Shown here in pieces: positions 54,573 to 62,529 of a stretch of DNA of 64,000 bases (position 1 is the stretch's first letter; the number at the start of each line of letters is the position of its first letter). The notes under the pieces are model-generated. The model saw nothing but the letters and a program-made list of their open reading frames with translations. It was not told the origin of the DNA and did no database searches. The DNA is taken from assembly GCF_014697615.1 (NCBI RefSeq), contig NZ_JACJSD010000012.1, positions 62,001-126,000 on the forward strand. Reading direction: 5' to 3'. The translations under genes were made by a program, and so were the position numbers. The DNA is from Nostoc sp. FACHB-280 (lineage in GTDB: Bacteria; Cyanobacteriota; Cyanobacteriia; Cyanobacteriales; Nostocaceae).

Positions 54573-54618
54573 TGACTAAAGTCACTAATAATTTCTGATT
54601 GCTCTATGACTAAAGTCA
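54573..54618. promoter_or_regulatory. Two copies of the dyad TGACTAAAGTCA
   Basis: The motif TGACT-AA-AGTCA appears at 54573-54584 and 54607-54618, each preceded by CTA, 34 nt apart (about three helical turns). It lies about 170-215 nt upstream of the efflux operon start. A paired operator for a dimeric regulator is plausible. Confidence 0.45.
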
Positions 54619-54642
54619 TTAAATTGTCATACCAAATCTATA

Positions 54643-54820
54643 TATAGCAATCTTATCTGAGTTATGAAAAAGTATTCTTTTTAACGTAGACGCGAAGCGG
54701 CTTCCCGAAGGGTACTGCAAAGGACGCATAGACGCGATAGCGGCTTCCCGCAGGGTAGGACACAAAGAAGGAAAAGAAAGAAAAGAAAGAGAATTTCACA
54801 AATGATTTAGGATTGCTATA
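54643..54820. repeat. MITE-like element, second copy (inverted), two micro-elements
   Basis: Ends TATAGCAATCTT (54643-54654) and AGGATTGCTATA (54809-54820). The same interior as 19360-19510 in inverse orientation, but 178 bp instead of 151: it carries micro-elements at 54687-54714 and 54729-54757, and the extra one accounts for the 27-bp difference. Confidence 0.8.
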
Positions 54821-54919
54821 GCATTTTTATTTGATATTTGAACAACAGAGACAAAGGAGATAAGGATGACAGGGTAGACAAGGGAGAAAGATGTTTATAA
54901 ATCATTTAGTATTGCTATA
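54817..54919. repeat. MITE-like element, TATAGC family, tandem-tract interior
   Basis: It begins TATAGCATTTTT and ends AGTATTGCTATA, with an interior GACAAGGG-type tract like that at 22989-23100 (inverted). It abuts the previous element and shares its last bases. Confidence 0.55.
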
Positions 54920-55107
54920 GCTATAATTTTATTTTTAATTGCATATCTACTGCAAATATTTTCTAGATTGACATTATTCAAAAATCTAGAAAAACCAGGA
55001 ATATCTAGGAGCATATAAATCAATTATTCAGTATTATCGCTGAATAAATCTATAGCAAATTTAGCTATAATAATTCTGTAATTAGGACAAAATTTAGACA
55101 TTAAAAT

Positions 55108-55572
55108 ATGAATTATTTACTGAAATTTTTGACAATTTCATCTTTGCTACTATCTACAAGTTTGCCATCTTTCGCCACCAATAAATCCTTCGTCACTGAG
55201 AAACACTTCCAAGGTGATATGGAGCCAAAAAACTGCCCTCTCCAAAAAAGGAAAAAAGGTATTTTTATATATAATCTTTGCCAAGTTAAAGGTAAGCCAA
55301 TATCTTTATATATCCAAAGTGTTGAATCATCTGATGGCAGTGAGAATGACGCTCTGGATGTTGCTGTATTAAAATACAAAAATGGAAAATTAATTCACGT
55401 CAGTGCTGAAGATTTTCACAGATATGGTTTCCGCAATCAAAAATTAGTTGCAGCTTGGCATCTAGATAACACCATTGAAAATGTATCAACATCTCAATAT
55501 CGCGCCATAGAAAAGCGTTTTTTAACAGAGTCTCGCAAGGGTTTAGAACTATTTGGAATTAAGCAAAAATAG
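55108..55572 (+). CDS. Small secreted protein of unknown function
   Basis: 154 aa. Signal peptide (~res 1-23, LLLSTSLPSFA then cleavage). The mature part is basic, with a Cys pair (CPLQ and CQVKG) and no recognised domain. No neighbours on the same strand. A GC-rich hairpin followed by T-rich sequence lies 36 nt after the stop. Confidence 0.65.
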   Translation: MNYLLKFLTISSLLLSTSLPSFATNKSFVTEKHFQGDMEPKNCPLQKRKKGIFIYNLCQVKGKPISLYIQSVESSDGSENDALDVAVLKYKNGKLIHVSAEDFHRYGFRNQKLVAAWHLDNTIENVSTSQYRAIEKRFLTESRKGLELFGIKQK

Positions 55573-55576
55573 CTAT

Positions 55577-55675
55577 TTAGGGATTTCCAAGAAATAAATT
55601 ATCCAATCTTGTGGGGCGGACAAGATGTCCACCCCACAAGAAAAATTGTATGTTTTTTTATTTGGAAGTCCCTTA
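55577..55675. repeat. MITE-like palindromic element with central hairpin
   Basis: Outer arms TTAGGGATTTCCAAG and (inverse) GGAAGTCCCTTA; central hairpin CTTGTGGGGCGGACA/TGTCCACCCCACAAG (55608-55640) followed by a T-rich stretch, so it may also terminate the gene at 55108. A partial relative lies at about 62390-62425. Confidence 0.65.
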
Positions 55676-55728
55676 CTCAACTTCAACCCAAGGTAACAAC
55701 TGTGTAGAGATTTTTAGGGAACAAAAGG

Positions 55729-55780
55729 CAAGAATATCTAGTACGGTGGGCAGAGTTTATCACCACACTAGATATTCTTG
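55729..55780. terminator. Large inverted repeat downstream of adhE
   Basis: CAAGAATATCTAGT (55729-55742) and ACTAGATATTCTTG (55767-55780) are perfect 14-bp arms with an inner GGTG/CACC pair. It lies 65 nt past the adhE stop, between convergent genes; either a bidirectional terminator or a dispersed palindrome. Confidence 0.5.
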
Positions 55781-55844
55781 ACCCTTGGCAGACCTCACAC
55801 CAGAATATTAATCTAGATGCGTATCAGCTTATTTTGAATTGTTA

Positions 55845-58532
55845 CTACACCTCTACCTTGTGAAGTCTGACCTCACCATCGGAAAAGTCCGGTGTGGTGT
55901 GATAGAGTGCGGCCTCGATACGACAACCTTGATAGGCTAGAACATATAATTCTTTCAGGTCGTTCATGAGTGGATAACGGGGGTTTGCACCTGTGCATTG
56001 GTCATCAAAGGCTTGTTCTGCCATTTCTTCCAGCTTGGCATAAAAGTCTTGCTCTTCATCTCCCAACGCTTGTTTAATCGTGGCCGGAATATCAATTTGA
56101 CGTTTGAGATTTTCGATTTCCCTAATCAATAATTCCACTTTTTCATCAGATGTATCGCCACCTAAGTGCAAGTGGTCGGCTATTTGAGCATACCTATCCT
56201 TGGCATTAGGATATCTGTACTGCGGGAATATTGCTTGCTTAAAGGGAATATCTGTAGCGTTGTAGCGGATGACGTGGGAAATCATCAAGGCGTTAGCGAG
56301 TCCGTGGGGAACATGAAAAGTAGAACCGAGTTTGTGCGCCATTGAGTGACAAATACCCAAGAAGGCATTCGCAAAGGCCATACCTGCAATTGTGGCGGCG
56401 TAATGTACTTTTTCCCGTGCTTTCGGGTCGTTCACACCATTTTTGTAAGCACTAGGTAAATATTTGAACAACAGCCTGATTGCTTGTAGTGCTAAACCAT
56501 CTGTAAATTCGGTTGCCATTACTGATACGTAGGCTTCTAAGGCATGAGTTAACGCATCAATACCACCATAAGCCGTTAATTTTTTGGGCATATTTAACGT
56601 CAGTTCCGGGTCGGCGATCGCAATATTCGGAGTTAGGGCATAATCTGCTAAGGGGTATTTCACGCCTACTCTGTCATCTGTCACCACAGCAAAGGGTGTT
56701 ACTTCTGAACCAGTACCCGAAGTTGTAGGAATCGCTACCATGATGGCTTTTTGTCCCAAAGGTGGTAATTCATAAACCCGCTTGCGAATATCCATAAACC
56801 GCATCGCCAAGCCTTCAAACTCCACATCGGGATGTTCGTACATCAACCACATAACTTTGGCTGCATCCATTGGCGAACCCCCACCAATGGCAATAATCAC
56901 ATCTGGTTGATAACTTCTAAGTAAAGCTAAACCTTTATTGACATTGGATAATGTGGGATCAGGTTCAACATCGTGAAATACATCATGTTTCACGCCAATT
57001 TCGTCTAAAACCTGAGTAACTTTATCGACTATTCCTAAATCAAATAATGGTTTATCTGTAACTATAAAAGCGCGTTCTTTACCTACTAAATCGCGTAAAG
57101 CTACAGGTAAACACCCATATTTGAAATAGACTTTAGGTGGAATTCGGAACCACAACATATTTTGCCGACGTTGGGATACCGTTTTAATATTCACTAGGTG
57201 ATGGGGTGTGACGTTATCGGAAACTGTATTACCTCCCCAAGTCCCACAACCTAAAGTTAAAGATGGGTCAAGTTTAAAGTTATATAAATCGCCAATTGCA
57301 CCTTGAGAAGATGGCGTATTAATCAAGACACGCCCAGTTTTCATCTTATTCTCAAAATAAGCAATGTCATCTAAATTCGCGGGGTTTGTATACAGTACCG
57401 ATGTATGTCCTAGCCCCCCAAATTCTATCAATTGTTCGGCTGTATCTACTGCTTCAGAGAAATTTGAGGCTCGATACATAGCCAAAATTGGCGACAATTT
57501 TTCATAAGCAAAAGCTTCACCTTCTCCCACTGTTTCAACTTCACCAATTAAGACTTTATAAATCTTTGGTGCTTGGGAAGAATCGGTATTATTTGGTAGA
57601 GAAAATCCGGCTAATTTAGCTAAATTGTCAACTGACTGTCCCACAATAGCAGGATTTAATCTGCCTTCTTTTAAAATTACACTACCTAGCTTTTGTTTTT
57701 CCTCATCATTGAGAAAATATGCACCCCGGCTGATAAATTCCTGTTTGACTTTTTCGTAAATATCATCAACTACAACAACTGATTGTTCCGAAGCACAAAT
57801 CATCCCGTTGTCGAAGGTTTTACTTAATAAAATCGAACTCACAGCAGTTTGAATATGTGCGCTGCTGTCAATGACGGCGGGAGTATTACCAGCACCCACA
57901 CCTAATGATGGATTCCCAGAAGAATAAGCAGCACGTACCATTCCTGGCCCGCCAGTGGCTAAAATTAATTTAATTTCTGGATGCTGCATTAAGGCTTTGG
58001 ATAACTCCACCGTTGGCTGATCAATCCAACCAATAATATCTTCTGGCGCACCTGCGGCTATTGCAGCTTTCAGAATAATTTTTGCTGCTTCTACAGTACA
58101 TTTTTTAGATTTGGGATGAGGGGAAAAAATAATAGCGTTACGAGTTTTCAAAGCAATTAACGCTTTAAAAATTGTTGTCGCAGTAGGGTTAGTTACAGGG
58201 ACAATTCCGGCAACAATTCCTACAGGCTCAGATATTTTTTGAATACCAAATGTATGGTCTTCTTCGATGATCCCGCAAGTTTTTTCATGCTTGTATTTAT
58301 TGTAGATAAATTCCGATGCAAAGTGATTTTTAATCACTTTATCCTCTACAATACCCATACCTGTTTCTGCAACTGCTAACTTTGCTAGGGGAATCCGTTC
58401 AGCATTAGCAGCTAATGCCGCCTTTTTAAAGATGACATCGACTTGTTCTTGAGAGTAATTTGAGTATTTAGCTTGTGCAGCTTTAACTCGTTGTACAAGT
58501 AATTCTAATTCTTCGATATTAGTGACCAGCAT
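55845..58532 (-). CDS. adhE: Bifunctional acetaldehyde/alcohol dehydrogenase AdhE
   Basis: 895 aa, usual AdhE length. N-terminal aldehyde dehydrogenase half with GGPGMVRAAYSSG, FDNGMICASEQSV (catalytic Cys) and GEGEAFAYEKLSPILA; C-terminal iron-dependent alcohol dehydrogenase half with AIGGGSPMDAAKVMW, TTSGTGSEVTPF and the metal-binding HSMAHKLGSTFHVPHG. It converts acetyl-CoA to acetaldehyde and ethanol with NADH. It follows pflA by 82 nt, so with pflB and pflA it forms a dark-fermentation set. The enzyme family is oxygen-sensitive in bacteria. Confidence 0.97.
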   Translation of the reverse strand: MLVTNIEELELLVQRVKAAQAKYSNYSQEQVDVIFKKAALAANAERIPLAKLAVAETGMGIVEDKVIKNHFASEFIYNKYKHEKTCGIIEEDHTFGIQKISEPVGIVAGIVPVTNPTATTIFKALIALKTRNAIIFSPHPKSKKCTVEAAKIILKAAIAAGAPEDIIGWIDQPTVELSKALMQHPEIKLILATGGPGMVRAAYSSGNPSLGVGAGNTPAVIDSSAHIQTAVSSILLSKTFDNGMICASEQSVVVVDDIYEKVKQEFISRGAYFLNDEEKQKLGSVILKEGRLNPAIVGQSVDNLAKLAGFSLPNNTDSSQAPKIYKVLIGEVETVGEGEAFAYEKLSPILAMYRASNFSEAVDTAEQLIEFGGLGHTSVLYTNPANLDDIAYFENKMKTGRVLINTPSSQGAIGDLYNFKLDPSLTLGCGTWGGNTVSDNVTPHHLVNIKTVSQRRQNMLWFRIPPKVYFKYGCLPVALRDLVGKERAFIVTDKPLFDLGIVDKVTQVLDEIGVKHDVFHDVEPDPTLSNVNKGLALLRSYQPDVIIAIGGGSPMDAAKVMWLMYEHPDVEFEGLAMRFMDIRKRVYELPPLGQKAIMVAIPTTSGTGSEVTPFAVVTDDRVGVKYPLADYALTPNIAIADPELTLNMPKKLTAYGGIDALTHALEAYVSVMATEFTDGLALQAIRLLFKYLPSAYKNGVNDPKAREKVHYAATIAGMAFANAFLGICHSMAHKLGSTFHVPHGLANALMISHVIRYNATDIPFKQAIFPQYRYPNAKDRYAQIADHLHLGGDTSDEKVELLIREIENLKRQIDIPATIKQALGDEEQDFYAKLEEMAEQAFDDQCTGANPRYPLMNDLKELYVLAYQGCRIEAALYHTTPDFSDGEVRLHKVEV

Positions 58533-58614
58533 ATTTTTATCCTGTTGCGGAGTTTACTACAGAGATTCCAGTTGTTGAGTAATTAATCACACTTTATCCC
58601 AGAGGATTTATGTA

Positions 58615-59418
58615 TCAAATGGCAAAGATTTCTCGACTACGAAAAATATCTAATGCTGCTTGTACTTGTTCTGGAGTTGGTGGAAGGGTATTTTCTAATA
58701 GGTACTCTAAACCCAACTCTTGCCATTTGTATTCACCCATTTTATGAAATGGCAAGACTTCTAATCTTTCTACGTTATTGAATGGGGCGATAAAATCAGC
58801 TAAACCAGTAATATTCTCTGGAGCATCTGTTAGACCGGGAACTAACACAAATCGTATCCAAGTAGACTGATTAATTATGTTGAGATATTTCGCTAAATCT
58901 AATGATGGATTGATATTAGCTCCTGTAACTTGAGTGTAAGTTGCTGGATCAAAAGATTTAATATCTAGCATGACTAAATCTACAAATTCTAATACGGATT
59001 TAGCAGATTCTAAGTTACAAAATCCAGAAGTATTTAAGGCTGTATGAATACCTAATTCTTGACAACGTTTAAATATTTCTCGCACAAATCCAGGTTGCAT
59101 TAATGGTTCACCACCACTGATTGTCACACCTCCACCAGAAGATTGCATATAAGATTTATACTTCTGAATTTCTGTCACCAGTTCGTCAACGCTGACTTGT
59201 TTACCATTTTCCAGATAGCGACAATCAACATTACTGCAATAAAGGCAACGCAGAGGACAACCAGATGTGAAAATTACGAATCGAATCCCTGGCCCGTCAA
59301 CTGTTCCACAACTTTCTACTGAATGTATGTAGCCAGAATTAATTATTTCTGGAGTTATATGACTATTTTCTATTGTGTGATGTTCGATTTTAGGAATTGG
59401 AAATTGTACATTTTGCAT
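58615..59418 (-). CDS. pflA: Pyruvate formate-lyase activating enzyme (radical SAM)
   Basis: 267 aa. Radical SAM motif SGCPLRCLYCSN (CxxxCxxC), SGGEPLMQPGF, and the conserved FVLVPGLTD. It installs the glycyl radical on PflB. It lies between pflB and adhE on the same strand, with a 431-bp gap to pflB. The start has no strong RBS; the N-terminus is slightly longer than in E. coli PflA. Confidence 0.96.
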   Translation of the reverse strand: MQNVQFPIPKIEHHTIENSHITPEIINSGYIHSVESCGTVDGPGIRFVIFTSGCPLRCLYCSNVDCRYLENGKQVSVDELVTEIQKYKSYMQSSGGGVTISGGEPLMQPGFVREIFKRCQELGIHTALNTSGFCNLESAKSVLEFVDLVMLDIKSFDPATYTQVTGANINPSLDLAKYLNIINQSTWIRFVLVPGLTDAPENITGLADFIAPFNNVERLEVLPFHKMGEYKWQELGLEYLLENTLPPTPEQVQAALDIFRSREIFAI

Positions 59419-59849
59419 GAAGTTTACCTAATTTGGCATCACTCATCAATTTGTCTTTTGCATCTAACTATGAGTTATAGATAACAAATGTGAGGAAGTT
59501 GTGGGGATTCATGACTGTACACAATCAATTTCAGGAATTAAATTTGATTTATAGTGATCCCCCTTAGATAGTTATCAAAATAGCAAGGTGTAACTTTAAG
59601 GTTTGGTTAAAGAGTCATGATATTTTGAATTTTTGATGATTCTATAGCAATTCCCATTCCAGTGATGTACAGTCGGAATTAAACGCAAATGGACGCAGAT
59701 AAAATTTGTGATTTATTTAATTTTTGTCATTTAAGATATCCAAAATATATACCTCCAAAAAATAAATATCCCCAACTGTTGAGATAAGCTGGGGATATCA
59801 TAGGTTTTAAGATGTGATTTATCGCGTTTCTACAACAGGTTTATAACAC
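59419..59849. other. Intergenic region between pflB and pflA
   Basis: 431 bp. AT-rich, with a short GGACGCAGATAAAATTTG repeat fragment (~59693-59712). No ORF or clear hairpin was recognised. A promoter for pflA-adhE could lie here. Confidence 0.6.
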
Positions 59850-62147
59850 TTAAAATCGTTCGTGGAATGTCCGCTTAATTACGTCAAGTTGCTGTTCTCG
59901 CGTCAATTTAATAAAGTTGACGGCGTAACCGGAAACTCTAATAGTTAATTGCGGATATAACTCAGGATGTTCCATTGCATCTAGCAACATTTCCCGCTTC
60001 AAGACATTAACGTTGATGTGGTGTCCGCCATCATGGAAGTAACCATCCAGCATTCCCACAAGGTTGTTGATTTGGTCAACTTCTAATTTACCTAAAGCCG
60101 ATGGTACAACTGAGAAAGTGTTGGAAATTCCATCTTGTGCGGATTCATAGGGAATTTTGGCTACTGATTCTAAAGAAGCGATCGCACCTTTACTATCGCG
60201 TCCGTGCATGGGATTTGCACCTGGCGCAAAGGGTTCACCGGCTTTTCTCCCGTCGGGTGTGTTACCTGTTTTCTTGCCATAGACCACGTTTGATGTGATT
60301 GTTAATACTGATTGCGTGGGTGTAGCTTGGCGATAGGTAGGATGTTTACGCAGTTCCTCCATAAACTTAGTCACTAAATTGACGGCGATTTCATCAACTC
60401 GATTGTCGTTGTTACCGTATTTGGGGAAATCGCCGCTAATTTCGTAATCAACGGCTAATCCGGTTTCATTTCGTAAGACTTTGACTTTTGCGTACTTAAT
60501 TGCTGATAAAGCATCTGTTACTACCGATAAACCTGCAATCCCGCAAGCCATTGTTCGTAAAATATCGCGATCGTGCAGTGCCATTTCGATGCGTTCGTAG
60601 CAGTATTTATCGTGCATATAATGAATGACGTTGAGGGTATTGATATAAGCTTTCGCCAACCACGCCATCATGATTTCTAGTTGATCCCACACCTGTTGGT
60701 AGTCAAGATACTCAGAAGTAATCGGTGCGATCGCGCTTGCAACTTGTTCCCCTGATTTTTCATCCTTACCGCCATTGATCGCATACAGCAAGCACTTAGC
60801 TAGATTGACTCGCGCACCGAAAAACTGCATTTGTTTCCCAATTCGCATCGCAGAAACGCAACAGGCGATCGCATAATCATCTCCCCAATACGAACGCATT
60901 AAATCATCGTTCTCGTATTGGATAGAGCTAGTATCAATTGAAACCTTTGCACAATAACGTTTAAAGTTATCTGGCAAGTTTTCCGACCACAACACAGTTA
61001 AATTTGGTTCTGGTGCTGCACCTAAATTATACAAAGTATGCAGGATACGGAAACTATTTTTAGTTACCAAAGGTCTACCATCTTCACCTACACCACCAAC
61101 ACACTCTGTTACCCAAGTGGGATCGCCGGAAAAGAGTTGATTGTAATCTGGTGTTCGCAAAAATCTCACCATTCGCAGTTTCATCACGAAATGATCCATG
61201 AGTTCTTGCACTTGGGACTCGGTGATTGTCCCTTGCTGTAAGTCCCGTTCAAAGTAGATATCGAGGAACGTCGAAACTCTTCCCAAGGACATCGCCGCAC
61301 CGTTTTGTTCTTTGACAGCTGCGAGATAACCAAAATATAGCCACTGTACAGCTTCTTTAGCTGTAGCTGCGGGTTTGCTAATATCAAACCCGTAGCTTGT
61401 AGCCATTGTCTTTAATTCAAATAGTGCTTTGATTTGTTCAGAAATTTCTTCACGTAGGCGAATGATATCTTCGGCGATGACATCTAATTCTAAGGATTGA
61501 AGTTGTGATTTTTTGTCTTCAATCAGAGCATCAACACCATATAAAGCTACACGCCGATAATCGCCAATAATTCTGCCGCGTCCGTAAGCATCTGGTAATC
61601 CGGTGATAATACCATAGTGACGACATAAGCGCATTTCGCGGGTATAAGCATCAAATACGCCATCGTTATGAGTTTTGCGGTATTTGGTAAATATCTCTGC
61701 GGTTTTAGGATTTAGCTCGTAACCGTAAGCTTTGAGCGCATCTTGAACCACACGAATCCCGCCTAGCGGCATAATTGCACGTTTTAGCGGTTTATCTGTT
61801 TGCAATCCTAATACTTGTTCTATGTCGCGGTTAATATAACCTGGTTGGTGGGAGGTAATTGTCGAGACAACCTCTGTATCTGTATCGAGAATTCCTTTTT
61901 CGCGTTCAACTGACATTAAGTCCTTGACTTGATCCCAGAGGTTTTGAGTAGTTGAAGTTGTACCTGCTAAAAAAGATTCATCACCATTGTAAAGAGTGTA
62001 ATTGTTTTGGATGAAGTTACGGACGTTGATTTCTTCTATCCATTTACCACTATTAAAGCCTTGCCATTGTGCCAACATCTTTGAGATATCCCCCAGTTGA
62101 TGAAGCTGATAATTGACTGCGGTATCTTTTGCGTGATAACTTAGCAC
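59850..62147 (-). CDS. pflB: Formate C-acetyltransferase (pyruvate formate-lyase)
   Basis: 765 aa from GTG 62147; an alternative ATG at 62078 gives 742 aa, and the E. coli enzyme is about 760 aa. The catalytic Cys pair is visible in [20 protein letters not shown], and the glycyl radical site in [11 protein letters not shown] near the C-terminus, so it is complete. It splits pyruvate with CoA into acetyl-CoA and formate in the absence of oxygen. pflA and adhE follow on the same strand. PFL is unusual among filamentous cyanobacteria, but it is a known fermentation enzyme. Confidence 0.97.
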   Translation of the reverse strand: MLSYHAKDTAVNYQLHQLGDISKMLAQWQGFNSGKWIEEINVRNFIQNNYTLYNGDESFLAGTTSTTQNLWDQVKDLMSVEREKGILDTDTEVVSTITSHQPGYINRDIEQVLGLQTDKPLKRAIMPLGGIRVVQDALKAYGYELNPKTAEIFTKYRKTHNDGVFDAYTREMRLCRHYGIITGLPDAYGRGRIIGDYRRVALYGVDALIEDKKSQLQSLELDVIAEDIIRLREEISEQIKALFELKTMATSYGFDISKPAATAKEAVQWLYFGYLAAVKEQNGAAMSLGRVSTFLDIYFERDLQQGTITESQVQELMDHFVMKLRMVRFLRTPDYNQLFSGDPTWVTECVGGVGEDGRPLVTKNSFRILHTLYNLGAAPEPNLTVLWSENLPDNFKRYCAKVSIDTSSIQYENDDLMRSYWGDDYAIACCVSAMRIGKQMQFFGARVNLAKCLLYAINGGKDEKSGEQVASAIAPITSEYLDYQQVWDQLEIMMAWLAKAYINTLNVIHYMHDKYCYERIEMALHDRDILRTMACGIAGLSVVTDALSAIKYAKVKVLRNETGLAVDYEISGDFPKYGNNDNRVDEIAVNLVTKFMEELRKHPTYRQATPTQSVLTITSNVVYGKKTGNTPDGRKAGEPFAPGANPMHGRDSKGAIASLESVAKIPYESAQDGISNTFSVVPSALGKLEVDQINNLVGMLDGYFHDGGHHINVNVLKREMLLDAMEHPELYPQLTIRVSGYAVNFIKLTREQQLDVIKRTFHERF

Positions 62148-62529
62148 ACCTAGCTTTTATATTCAATAATATTGCCAAAAAAGAGTATGAAGAGATATTT
62201 CTTAGTTGACAATTTTATAGACAAAAGTATATACACATAGACAAACATTTGTAGGATATTTAGGCGTAAACCTTGTTTTTAAGGAGGGATCAAGAAGTAC
62301 TAAGTGAGTTCCAATAAAAAATATATAATCACGTTAATGGCAAGGGAGTAGGGAGCAGAGAGCAGAGAGAAAGACAGTTGTTTGAAGCAGATAAATTGGA
62401 TAATTTATTATCTGGCAGTCCTTAATCATCACAACCAACTACTTTTCAAACAACCTCTGAGATAGAATTATGACTGTGAGAATTGCTTAACTGCTCCTCG
62501 GACATCAGAAATCAAATCAAATTCCTATC
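62148..62529. other. pflB upstream region
   Basis: 382 bp. Two ATAGACAAA motifs 20 nt apart (62217-62225 and 62237-62245) lie 70-100 nt upstream of the pflB start. The rest is a dispersed repeat (62283-62457). No gene seen. Confidence 0.55.
62283..62457. repeat. Dispersed repeat, inverted long copy
   Basis: It starts GGAGGGATCAAGAAGTACTA and ends CTACTTTTCAAACAACCTC, the reverse complement of the ends at 39848-39900. The interior is longer and includes GATAATTTATTATCTGGCAG, related to 55577-55675. Confidence 0.6.

Larger units (their letters stand above)
54405..55107. other. Repeat-rich intergenic region with possible operator pair
   Basis: 703 bp between divergently transcribed genes. Contents: CTAAGTCCCAGCACTTAG hairpin (~54440-54460), two TGACTAAAGTCA motifs (54573-54584, 54607-54618), a MITE-like element (54643-54820), a second repeat (54817-54919) and AT-rich sequence before the small secreted gene. 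No other gene was seen. Confidence 0.75.
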
